In this document: positions 54,526-61,761 of the stretch, one piece after another | Layout of the letters: the number at the start of each line of letters is the position of its first letter | Numbering within the stretch: position 1 is the stretch's first letter | DNA from: Bryobacterales bacterium | GTDB taxonomy: Bacteria > Acidobacteriota > Terriglobia > Bryobacterales > Bryobacteraceae | Direction: 5' to 3' | DNA length: 64,000 bases | Assembly (NCBI GenBank): GCA_020854055.1 | Contig: JADZGD010000120.1 | Location: 53,583 to 117,582 of the forward strand | Notes under the pieces: generated by a model | The model's input: only the letters and a program-made list of their open reading frames with translations | The model's database searches: none | Told to the model about the DNA's origin: nothing | Translations under genes and position numbers: made by a program

Positions 54526-55992
54526 ATGAAGCGCCGAGAATTCTTATTACGTTGTGCGCCGCTGATGGGCGGCTGCCAAGCCGCTGCGGCGGTTGCTGCC
54601 TGGAAGGCGGCGGAGAAGTCGAAGCCGCAGAGGCGCCGGCCCAACATCGTCTTGGTGTTGGCGGACGATCTGGGTTACAGCGACCTCAGTTGCTTCGGGA
54701 ACACGGTGATTCAGACGCCTAACCTGGACCGTCTTGCCTCGGAGGGAACTCGGTTCACCCAGTTTTACATGACCTCGCCCGTATGCTCGCCGTCCCGAGC
54801 GGCGCTGATGACAGGCCACTATCCTCAGCGCTACGGGATTCACCATGCGGACGTGCCGGAGTTCTCGCATCGCGTCGGACTTCCCGAAAGCGCCGTGACA
54901 ATCGCCGAAGTTCTGCAGGCAGCCGGCTATTACACTGCGCATATCGGTAAGTGGCACCTGGGCGAACCGCCGGACTTTGTCGTGCCCCGGCGACAGGGGT
55001 TCGATTATTTTCTGGGCTTGTACGGAGGGCGGCCGAACTCCGGCTGGGCGAAATACTCCAGATTCATGAATCCCGAGATCGTAGTCAATGAGGACCGCCC
55101 CGTAGTTTACCCCGGAAACATTACCGAAATCGAGACGAAAGCGGCTCTCGACGTGCTCGACAAAGTCGATCGCGACCGGCCGTTCTTTTTGAACCTCTGG
55201 TACAACGCCCCACATGAGCCGCTGGCTCCCGTGCCGTACCAGGGCCAGCTTTACGGCCACTGGAGCGCCGCCGAGCAAGTCTATTTTCAGACTGTCACCG
55301 ATCTCGATAAAGGTATCGGACAGGTTCTCGCGCGCCTGGATCAGATGGGAATCCGTGACGATACGCTTGTCCTCTTTACCAGTGATAACGGACCGGCGCC
55401 GCACCGCAACCAGTATTCGCGAGGGTCAACATGGCCGCTGAAGGGCATGAAGAGCCAGTTGTGGGAAGGAGGCATTCGGGTTCCCGCGATTGTGCGCTGG
55501 CCGGGGAGGCTGCCCGCGGACAATAGCTGTGGTGCGATAGCCAGCGTGTTGGACCTCTTCCCGACTCTCTGCGCAGCCGCCGGAGCGGCTATCCCCGCGG
55601 GACTCCAGTTGGATGGTGGGATCGACGTCTTGCGGGCGATGGGTAGCCGTCAGGATGAAAGCCGAGCTCTCTTTTTCGAATTTCACTATAAACAGAGAGG
55701 CGTGGCTACAAGCCTTCCCATGGCGGTGAGAAAGGGCCGCTGGAAGCTGTTCTCCAACTTTGACTTCACGGCCGTGGAACTATATGATCTGCAAAATGAT
55801 ATTGGCGAAAAATCGGATGTCGCGAAACGGCATGAGCCGGTAGTGCGTGACCTGAAGTCCGAGCTTCAGCATTGGTACGCCCGGTTTTCAGCCCAAATCA
55901 ACGCTGACCTGCGATCACCGCGCCAGCCCGGCACTATACCATCGTGGGAAGAACTTGAGAAAAGTTATTACCACAATCACGCTGGGAAGTAG
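54526..55992 (+). CDS. sulfatase (arylsulfatase A family), Tat signal
   Basis: This 488-residue protein has a Tat-type start (KRREFLLRCAPLMGG) and catalytic Cys87 in TSPVCSPSRAALMTG. VLADDLGYSDLSCFGN supplies the first metal Asp residues. HIGKWHLGE and TSDNGPAPHRN are further active-site motifs. It is only 10 bp downstream of the receptor and lacks its own Shine-Dalgarno sequence, so translation is probably coupled. It is close to the first sulfatase in overall plan but not a recent duplicate. Confidence 0.92.
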   Translation: MKRREFLLRCAPLMGGCQAAAAVAAWKAAEKSKPQRRRPNIVLVLADDLGYSDLSCFGNTVIQTPNLDRLASEGTRFTQFYMTSPVCSPSRAALMTGHYPQRYGIHHADVPEFSHRVGLPESAVTIAEVLQAAGYYTAHIGKWHLGEPPDFVVPRRQGFDYFLGLYGGRPNSGWAKYSRFMNPEIVVNEDRPVVYPGNITEIETKAALDVLDKVDRDRPFFLNLWYNAPHEPLAPVPYQGQLYGHWSAAEQVYFQTVTDLDKGIGQVLARLDQMGIRDDTLVLFTSDNGPAPHRNQYSRGSTWPLKGMKSQLWEGGIRVPAIVRWPGRLPADNSCGAIASVLDLFPTLCAAAGAAIPAGLQLDGGIDVLRAMGSRQDESRALFFEFHYKQRGVATSLPMAVRKGRWKLFSNFDFTAVELYDLQNDIGEKSDVAKRHEPVVRDLKSELQHWYARFSAQINADLRSPRQPGTIPSWEELEKSYYHNHAGK

Positions 55993-56031
55993 CCATCGGT
56001 TCCACACGAGGAGCGCGGCTGAGGAGGACAC

Positions 56032-58311
56032 TTGAACCGAAGAAACTTCTTGAAGAGCGCCGGATTCAGTCAAGGCGTACTGGCCGTGACGGGCGAGCAA
56101 GGATCCGTCTCTATCGAGAAGTCTGCAGCGCACGCTCTGCCGGGACCTTACCCATTGATGTGGCTGAGCGACGAACACTGCCCCTACGTTGAAGATGTTG
56201 GAGCCGGCCTGGGCTGCTTGAAGGTAGGCGGCAACACGCAATTCTCTTTTGCTTTGTGCCCCGGGGTTCTTGTTCTCGATCCTCAGAAAGATCCAATTCG
56301 CCGGCAGTGGACGCCGCATTGGCTGTCTCCCGTGGAACCAAGGCTGGCGCCTACACCCGGCCTATCGCTGGTTCGACGGCAATGGCGGCCGCACTTGCTC
56401 GAGTCCGTGTACAGCCTCGACCGAATGCGCATTTCTCAGTGCACGGTCGTTTACCAGTATGGAGCGACGACCCGGCTGGAACTGGAAGGGGGAACGCCGT
56501 TTCACCTGGAAGGCCGAAGTTTGGGCCCCTGCAAACTCTGGCTCGACGACATTGGGTTGCATGTTGTGGAGACTTCGCCCGCGGCGCGCCCTCTGGCGTA
56601 TACGATACGGCTCCATCCCCGGCCGGACCAGGTGCACATTCTGCCCTCAGTTGATGACAAACTCCTCGCGACGCTGGTCGTCTCCGATCAACCTGTCGGT
56701 TGGCGATTCGCATGGCGAAGACTCAAAGCAAGCTTGGTAATGGACGTGGACATCAGCCGCGGTGGGGCGGCCACCTCTAGCCCGCGCCCGGATTTCGGCT
56801 CTCATCTCAGCAGACAGGAGAAGCTCTGGACAACCTTTTACTCAGAAGTGACTCCGAGACTGCGAGCGCCGGATGACCGCATCAACCGTCTCTTCGATTA
56901 CCTGGCTTTCGTCTATCGTGCCAACACGCTGCGGCTTGGCGGAATCCTGCCACACGCATTCACCATGCCCAAGCAAACCTTCCACGGGTTCTGGATGTGG
57001 GACTGCTGCTTTCACGCGATCGCCGGCTGCTGGTACGGGGATCGCGGACTGGTCTGGGGCAATCTGCTCAACATCGAGAATGTTCAGTACCCTCCGGGGA
57101 TAAAGGGTGCCGGCTGCGTGACAAACTCGGGTAACGCATGCGGGGTAAACGCTTTCGAGTCTGATGACCCGATGGCCAAGCGGACGTTAGTCATGCCGCA
57201 CCTGTTGACGAAGGAACAGGGCGACGGGTCCCATCCCCCGGCGTTCGCGCAAGCGCTCGAAGCGGTCTGGTCCGTCGATGGCAACGAGCGCAATCTCCGG
57301 CGTCTGCTTCCCAATGCGCTGGCTTATCACGACTGGTTTGAGCGGAGGCGTCGTAGTGAGCGTTTCGAGGGGCTGCTGCTGACCCGGCGTTGGTCCGATA
57401 CGGGCATGGACAACTCCAAGCGTTGGGGGAAGCAAGGCGCAGCACCGAACAATCCCATGGTTGGGGTGGGGATGTGGACGTTCCCGATCGTGACGGTGGA
57501 TCTGAATGTGCTGTCAGTCCTGGAGAAACAGAGTCTCGCCAATCTGCTCGATGCCGTGGGCCAGAAGGAGCGCGCCGGGCAGATGAGAAAGGAAGCCCAC
57601 GCTCGCGCCGCTTTGATTCATGAACTGCTCTGGAACAGCGTTCATGGCTTTTACCTCGACCGGGACGAGACCCGCGGAAGGTTTATTCCTGTCCTCAGCC
57701 CGGCAGGCTTTTACCCACTGCTGCTTCCCGGCTTGGACAACTCGCGGCAACGCGCGCTACTGGCGCAACTCTTCGACCCGAAGCGCTTCTTCGCCCCCGC
57801 CCCGCTTCCCTCGCTGGCTATGGATGATCCGGATTTCCGCCCCAATAACAGCTATTGGATGGGGCCCACATGGATGAGCTACAACGTCTACATCCTGCGC
57901 GGACTGTTCCGAACGGATCCGAGTGCGGGATGGAAGCTTCTGGATCGCATCCTCGATATGCTGATGCCTGGCGGAGTCCCGGCGATCTTCGAAAACTACA
58001 ATCCGCTGACGGGCGTCGGCCAAAACGCGGCCAATTTCGGCTGGCACGGGATGCTGGTGGACGTGATTTTGCGGGAGGCGCTAGGAGTCACCCCCACGCG
58101 GGAGGGCCTTACGATGGGCCGAACCTACTGCCCGGATTTGTGGCGCGGCTGGCAGATCAACAACCTGTATTATCGGGGGGAGCATTTCGACGTTTCCTCC
58201 AAACGTGACGGCGATGAGTGGAAGACAAGGATCCGGCCTCGCGAACGTGCTGGTTTGGTTGGGGAAGGAACGAGACAACGAGGAAACCCGGCATCAGGAG
58301 CTTCTAGCTGA
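56032..58311 (+). CDS. six-hairpin glycosidase (GH63/MGH1-like)
   Basis: This 759-residue protein has an (alpha/alpha)6 toroid. The active-site parts are HGFWMWDCCFHAIAG, RRWSDTGMDNSKRW (Asp456 or Asp459 as acid) and the late FENYNPLTG (Glu654). The family splits alpha-glucosyl or alpha-mannosyl bonds such as in mannosylglycerate or glucosylglycerate. A Tat-like start (NRRNFLKSAGF) suggests export. The start TTG is supported by GAGGAGG 5 bases upstream. It lies 39 bp downstream of the second sulfatase and ends the operon. Confidence 0.8.
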   Translation: MNRRNFLKSAGFSQGVLAVTGEQGSVSIEKSAAHALPGPYPLMWLSDEHCPYVEDVGAGLGCLKVGGNTQFSFALCPGVLVLDPQKDPIRRQWTPHWLSPVEPRLAPTPGLSLVRRQWRPHLLESVYSLDRMRISQCTVVYQYGATTRLELEGGTPFHLEGRSLGPCKLWLDDIGLHVVETSPAARPLAYTIRLHPRPDQVHILPSVDDKLLATLVVSDQPVGWRFAWRRLKASLVMDVDISRGGAATSSPRPDFGSHLSRQEKLWTTFYSEVTPRLRAPDDRINRLFDYLAFVYRANTLRLGGILPHAFTMPKQTFHGFWMWDCCFHAIAGCWYGDRGLVWGNLLNIENVQYPPGIKGAGCVTNSGNACGVNAFESDDPMAKRTLVMPHLLTKEQGDGSHPPAFAQALEAVWSVDGNERNLRRLLPNALAYHDWFERRRRSERFEGLLLTRRWSDTGMDNSKRWGKQGAAPNNPMVGVGMWTFPIVTVDLNVLSVLEKQSLANLLDAVGQKERAGQMRKEAHARAALIHELLWNSVHGFYLDRDETRGRFIPVLSPAGFYPLLLPGLDNSRQRALLAQLFDPKRFFAPAPLPSLAMDDPDFRPNNSYWMGPTWMSYNVYILRGLFRTDPSAGWKLLDRILDMLMPGGVPAIFENYNPLTGVGQNAANFGWHGMLVDVILREALGVTPTREGLTMGRTYCPDLWRGWQINNLYYRGEHFDVSSKRDGDEWKTRIRPRERAGLVGEGTRQRGNPASGASS

Positions 58312-58683
58312 GCCTGTTTCTGACCGCGGCGCTTGTCGGGACCGGCGTTCCATCCTGCGCTCAGGAGACAACCGCCACCATCTTCGGCACTGTTCTGGAC
58401 GCAACTGATGCTTTGATCCCAGGGGCGGAAGTGGCAGCGCGCAATGAAAAGACCGGCTTTGAACGAACCGTTCGTGCCGGTGCGGACGGCGGGTGCGCTC
58501 CCGGAATTCAGGGTGTTTAGCAGCACCTACAGCGTGGGGTACGGACAGAATGTGGGCAGAATCTTCAACGTCGCTATCCAGTCGGAAACGAATGAATTCC
58601 ATGGGTCGGCGTTTGAGTTCTTGCGCAACGACGTGTTGAACGCGCGGAATTGCTTCGCCCCGGGCAAGCCGACCCTGCGGCTG
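58308..58683 (+). pseudogene. remnant of an Oar-like TonB-dependent receptor
   Basis: The frame from 58308 encodes a signal peptide and regulatory domain (SLFLTAALVGTGVPSCAQ, then FGTVLDATDALIPGAEVAARN) without a normal start codon, and stops at 58520. A second frame from about 58500 encodes part of the plug (PEFRVFSSTYSVGYGQNVGR, NEFHGSAFEFLRNDVLNARN). About 100 residues between them and the whole barrel are missing. It begins inside the stop codon of the glycosidase gene. Confidence 0.8.
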
Positions 58684-58790
58684 GTCCGAGGCCGAGGGAA
58701 TTCGGGACGGTGTGCCAGCCCCATTGCGACATCGTGCACAGCGGAATGCCTTCCTCGTAGAGCTTCGCGAATGTTTGTAAGCCGGTTACA
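58680..58790 (-). pseudogene. short fragment of a second glycosidase-like gene
   Basis: The minus strand encodes GLQTFAKLYEEGIPLCTMSQ then WGWHTVPNSLGL. This resembles a stretch of GH65-like and other six-hairpin glycosidase-type proteins, judged by eye. It is open for about 40 codons only, between the receptor remnant and the next sulfatase. Confidence 0.35.
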
Positions 58791-58864
58791 GGTCAGCCGT
58801 GAATGCGAACCCGCTGTTGCCCACCGAAAGCGGCGCAAGCCTCCTTCCCCCGCAGGCGCCGAAG

Positions 58865-60178
58865 TCACAAAACGGGACCGCGCCACGCGTTCAATCGTGC
58901 TTCCAACTCCGGCTGAATCGCGCGAACATCAAGCGTTCCCGCAAGGTTACGAGTTTCGCGTGGGTCCGCCTGGAGATCGTACAGCTCCTTATGGCCCCTG
59001 TCGTACAAGTTCAGCTTCCAGCGGTGCGCGCGGATCGTGCGGATCGGGTTGACCCACTTCTGTTTCGAGTGATACTCCAGAAAAACAGCGTCACGCGGCA
59101 ACGGACCTTGTGACAGATCTTCGCCGGCAACGGGCCTGGGCCACTTGATTCCTGCGAGGCTGGCCAGTGTCGGCGCGAGGTCGGCCTGTGTGACCAGATC
59201 GTTGCGCTGGCGCGGGCCGGAGAACGCTCCGGGCGCGCGGATGACTAAGGGAATCCGGATCTCCTCCTCATACATGAACGGACCTTTGAACGGCAGACCG
59301 TGTTCACCGAGCGCGTCACCATGGTCGGATGTGGACACCACGATCGTAGAGTCCATGTCGGAAACCGCGGCCAACACTGTTCCGAGGTTGGCATCCACCT
59401 CCTCGACTAACTGGAGGTAGTAGCTTCGATAGACAATCCAGTCTTCTGGTCCATAGCTGCGCGTACTGCGTCCTTGGTCTCTATCCACGTACTCCTGCTG
59501 CTCCGATGGCTTCCCGGCTAAGTCACGGAGGTCACTGAAAGGGGGACTTACGCCCGGACGAGGCGGTACGCGCTTGAGGCAGTATATCGCGTGCGGCTTA
59601 TTCCCAGGAGAGACCCAGGCAAGCCAAGGAGAGCGTTGTTGCCGAATCCAGCCGGCGGCTTCTCGGGCGACAGCCTCATCCGTGGGTGACGCCAGAGGCC
59701 GCCCGGACCGGGAAGAGGCCTCGGCCGGTTCTTGCGCCCCTAGAGTCGCGAAGCCGAATCGTTCGCGGTCGCCGCCCAAGTGCCACTTCCCGAAATAGCC
59801 GGTGCTGTAACCCGCCGCCTGAAACACACTGCCGATGTTCGGAATCGCCGGTGACAATGGCTCTCCCAGGGACCCATGATTGACGTTCGCCACAACGCCC
59901 GTCCGGTGAGGTTCAAGACCCGTAAGCAATGCAGATCGCGCCGCCGAGCATTGAGGTGTATTGCAGAACGCGTTCGTGAACCTGATGCCGTCCTTTTCCA
60001 AACGGCGGCGGTTTGGCAGACTTGCCGGTCCGGGCAATAGGGCGGACTCCTGGTCCGACAACATCACAAGCACATTCGGAGGTTTGCGCCGGGACGCAGC
60101 CAGGGCTGCGTGTCCGAAAAATTGTCTTCGTGTCTGCAGTGACGAAAGCATTGGCGTTGCGGGGGTCTGCCCAGGCAT
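58865..60178 (-). CDS. sulfatase (arylsulfatase A family)
   Basis: This 437-residue protein has a Tat-like start (TRRQFFGHAALAA), and the key Cys77 lies in TPQCSAARSALLTG, so the usual Pro is Ala (CSAAR). This variant is still a known formylglycine motif. FGKWHLGG and STSDHGDALGEHGLPFKG are active-site parts. It lies on the minus strand, opposite to the rest of the island. The ATG at 60178 and one at 60151 are both possible. The gene begins 2 bp after the stop of a sulfatase fragment. Confidence 0.9.
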   Translation of the reverse strand: MPGQTPATPMLSSLQTRRQFFGHAALAASRRKPPNVLVMLSDQESALLPGPASLPNRRRLEKDGIRFTNAFCNTPQCSAARSALLTGLEPHRTGVVANVNHGSLGEPLSPAIPNIGSVFQAAGYSTGYFGKWHLGGDRERFGFATLGAQEPAEASSRSGRPLASPTDEAVAREAAGWIRQQRSPWLAWVSPGNKPHAIYCLKRVPPRPGVSPPFSDLRDLAGKPSEQQEYVDRDQGRSTRSYGPEDWIVYRSYYLQLVEEVDANLGTVLAAVSDMDSTIVVSTSDHGDALGEHGLPFKGPFMYEEEIRIPLVIRAPGAFSGPRQRNDLVTQADLAPTLASLAGIKWPRPVAGEDLSQGPLPRDAVFLEYHSKQKWVNPIRTIRAHRWKLNLYDRGHKELYDLQADPRETRNLAGTLDVRAIQPELEARLNAWRGPVL

Positions 60179-60180
60179 CG

Positions 60181-60477
60181 CTATGCGCGGAAGCGGGCCG
60201 GCGTCACAGCCGGTTTCGACTCGCCGATTTCGATCATGCGCCCAATCAGGCGATCACGGAGTTCGCCGGCAACTCGCCGGAACGCAGACCGGCCGGCCAA
60301 GGTCACATGTTCGTGGGGATCGCGGTAGAGATCACACGTACGCGGTGCCGCGTACTTGATGCTATGGCGATCTTGGCTTTTGCTGTCCGTATCGAACATG
60401 CAATACTTCCAACGTTCCGTCCGGATGGCCCGCCGAAGGGCCTCCTGCTGCATCTGCACGACGATCTCGTTGCGCAT
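60181..60477 (-). pseudogene. C-terminal fragment of a further sulfatase
   Basis: The 98-codon frame encodes the end of an arylsulfatase: LRRAIRTERWKYCMFDTDSK, CDLYRDPHEHVTLAGRSAF and RDRLIGRMIEIGESKP. These correspond to the C-terminal part of family S1 sulfatases. The catalytic N-terminal two thirds are absent. Just upstream the frame turns into non-homologous sequence (to 60546) that resembles the end of an insertion sequence. Confidence 0.75.
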
Positions 60478-60486
60478 ATAGACAAT

Positions 60487-60576
60487 CCTAGCAGGCTGCT
60501 GAAATTCGGCATAACAGGCTGCGGAAAAACACTTTCCGACGCCCTCTCAGAGGATGTCCGCTGGCCTACTTTATCA
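60487..60576. mobile_element. possible insertion-sequence end (remnant)
   Basis: Two near-repeats, CAGGCTGCTGAAATTC and CAGGCTGCGGAAAAAC, lie 23 bp apart (60492 and 60515). CAGGCTGCTGAAAA-type ends are frequent in several IS families. No transposase gene is present. The segment abuts the point at which the sulfatase fragment loses its homology. Confidence 0.3.
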
Positions 60577-60590
60577 GGCTTCAGGGGTAG
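60577..60590 (+). repeat. 14-bp direct repeat, right copy
   Basis: This is the second GGCTTCAGGGGTAG. It directly abuts the -35 box of the next promoter. See the left copy at 49406-49419. Confidence 0.6.
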
Positions 60591-60620
60591 TTGACATCTT
60601 TCGTCCCGGCTTTGTATTCT
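60591..60620 (+). promoter_or_regulatory. predicted promoter of the str operon
   Basis: TTGACA (60591-60596), an 18-bp spacer and TATTCT (60615-60620) give a strong sigma-70-like promoter. It lies about 270 bp before rpsL. Confidence 0.6.
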
Positions 60621-60888
60621 AAGAAGGTTTGGCGAGTTGAATCTTCTGCTCCTGGCTACCGCTCTCGTCGTGGGGGTCCGGCCCGGGGTCAGCCCCGAGG
60701 TTCCAGCGGATATGACGCCGTCTGGAGCATGGGCGAGTCCGAAGTAACTACCCTCGCGACGGAACAGCGGCCCAACCGCGGCTTCCGGAACCAGTCGAAC
60801 CGATGAGGTGGCGTTTTTTAGAGGCGCTTTCCTTTGAGACGGCTTTAGAACGAACTGTAAGATTCATTGCGTAAAAGAGAGGAATTTC
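60621..60888 (+). other. long 5' leader of rpsL
   Basis: No convincing ORF is present in this stretch. A CGGGG-TCAG-CCCCG hairpin is visible at about 60683-60696, and a run of six T follows GGTGGCG near 60813. A leader of about 260 nt upstream of a ribosomal operon could carry regulation, but no known ribosomal protein-binding structure is recognised. Another promoter closer to rpsL may exist. Confidence 0.35.
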
Positions 60889-61263
60889 GTGCCGACGTTT
60901 AACCAACTCGTGCGAAAAGGGCGGAAACCGCCACGTTACAAGACAGCCAGTCCCGCGCTGCAGGCCTGTCCTCAAAAGCGTGGCGTCTGCACGCGTGTTT
61001 ATACCACGACGCCGAAAAAACCGAACTCGGCGCTTCGCAAGGTAGCTCGCGTGCGGTTGACCAACGGCATTGAGGTCACCACCTATATTCCTGGTGTCGG
61101 TCACAATCTGCAGGAGCACTCGATTGTCTTGATTCGCGGCGGCCGCGTGAAGGACCTTCCCGGCGTCCGTTATCACGTGGTCCGTGGAACGCTGGATGCA
61201 GCCGGCGTCTCCGACCGCAAACAGGGACGGTCCAAGTACGGCGCCAAGAGGCCCAAATCGTAA
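60889..61263 (+). CDS. rpsL: 30S ribosomal protein S12
   Basis: This 124-residue protein matches S12 of the decoding centre: [65 protein letters not shown] and [18 protein letters not shown]. The residues mutated in streptomycin-resistant strains are wild type (the Lys in TPKKPNS and the Lys in GRVKDLPG). The start is GTG with GAGAGGA before it. First gene of the str operon. Confidence 0.97.
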   Translation: MPTFNQLVRKGRKPPRYKTASPALQACPQKRGVCTRVYTTTPKKPNSALRKVARVRLTNGIEVTTYIPGVGHNLQEHSIVLIRGGRVKDLPGVRYHVVRGTLDAAGVSDRKQGRSKYGAKRPKS

Positions 61264-61270
61264 TTAAGCC

Positions 61271-61741
61271 ATGCCACGCAGACGAAGAGCAGAACTGAAA
61301 GAAATCCAGGCCGACCCGGTCTATAACTCCACACTGGTGGAGAAGTTCATCAACTCGATGATGTGGGACGGCAAGAAGACCATCGCCCAGGGAATCCTTT
61401 ACGGCGCCATGGACCGTATCCGGGACCGTAGCGGGGATGATCCGCTCAAATTGTTCAAGAAAGCGGTGGAGAATTGCAAGCCGTTGCTTGAAGTGAAGAC
61501 GCGCCGCGTCGGCGGCGCTAACTATCAGGTGCCGGTGGAGGTGTCACAGAACCGGCGAACCAGCCTGGCGATCCGCTGGATTCTGACCAATGCGCGCCAC
61601 CGGCCCGAAAAGGGAATGCCGGAAAAGCTGGCCAACGAACTGAACGACGCGGCCAATCTCAGAGGAGGAGCCATTAAGAAGAAGGACGATGTCCACCGTA
61701 TGGCTGAAGCCAACAAGGCTTTTGCTCACTACCGGTGGTAG
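61271..61741 (+). CDS. rpsG: 30S ribosomal protein S7
   Basis: This 156-residue protein matches S7, which nucleates assembly of the 30S head: [67 protein letters not shown] and [21 protein letters not shown] at the C-terminus. Seven bases separate it from rpsL. Confidence 0.97.
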   Translation: MPRRRRAELKEIQADPVYNSTLVEKFINSMMWDGKKTIAQGILYGAMDRIRDRSGDDPLKLFKKAVENCKPLLEVKTRRVGGANYQVPVEVSQNRRTSLAIRWILTNARHRPEKGMPEKLANELNDAANLRGGAIKKKDDVHRMAEANKAFAHYRW

Positions 61742-61761
61742 TCGCGCCGAGGCAGTAATCT

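Noticed and set aside
49667..55992. The two plus-strand sulfatases as a recent tandem duplication
   Set aside because: Outside the active-site motifs the sequences differ widely, so they belong to separate lineages.
60591..60806. 71-codon ORF upstream of rpsL
   Set aside because: Its start is the TTG of the -35 box and the peptide has no recognisable pattern.
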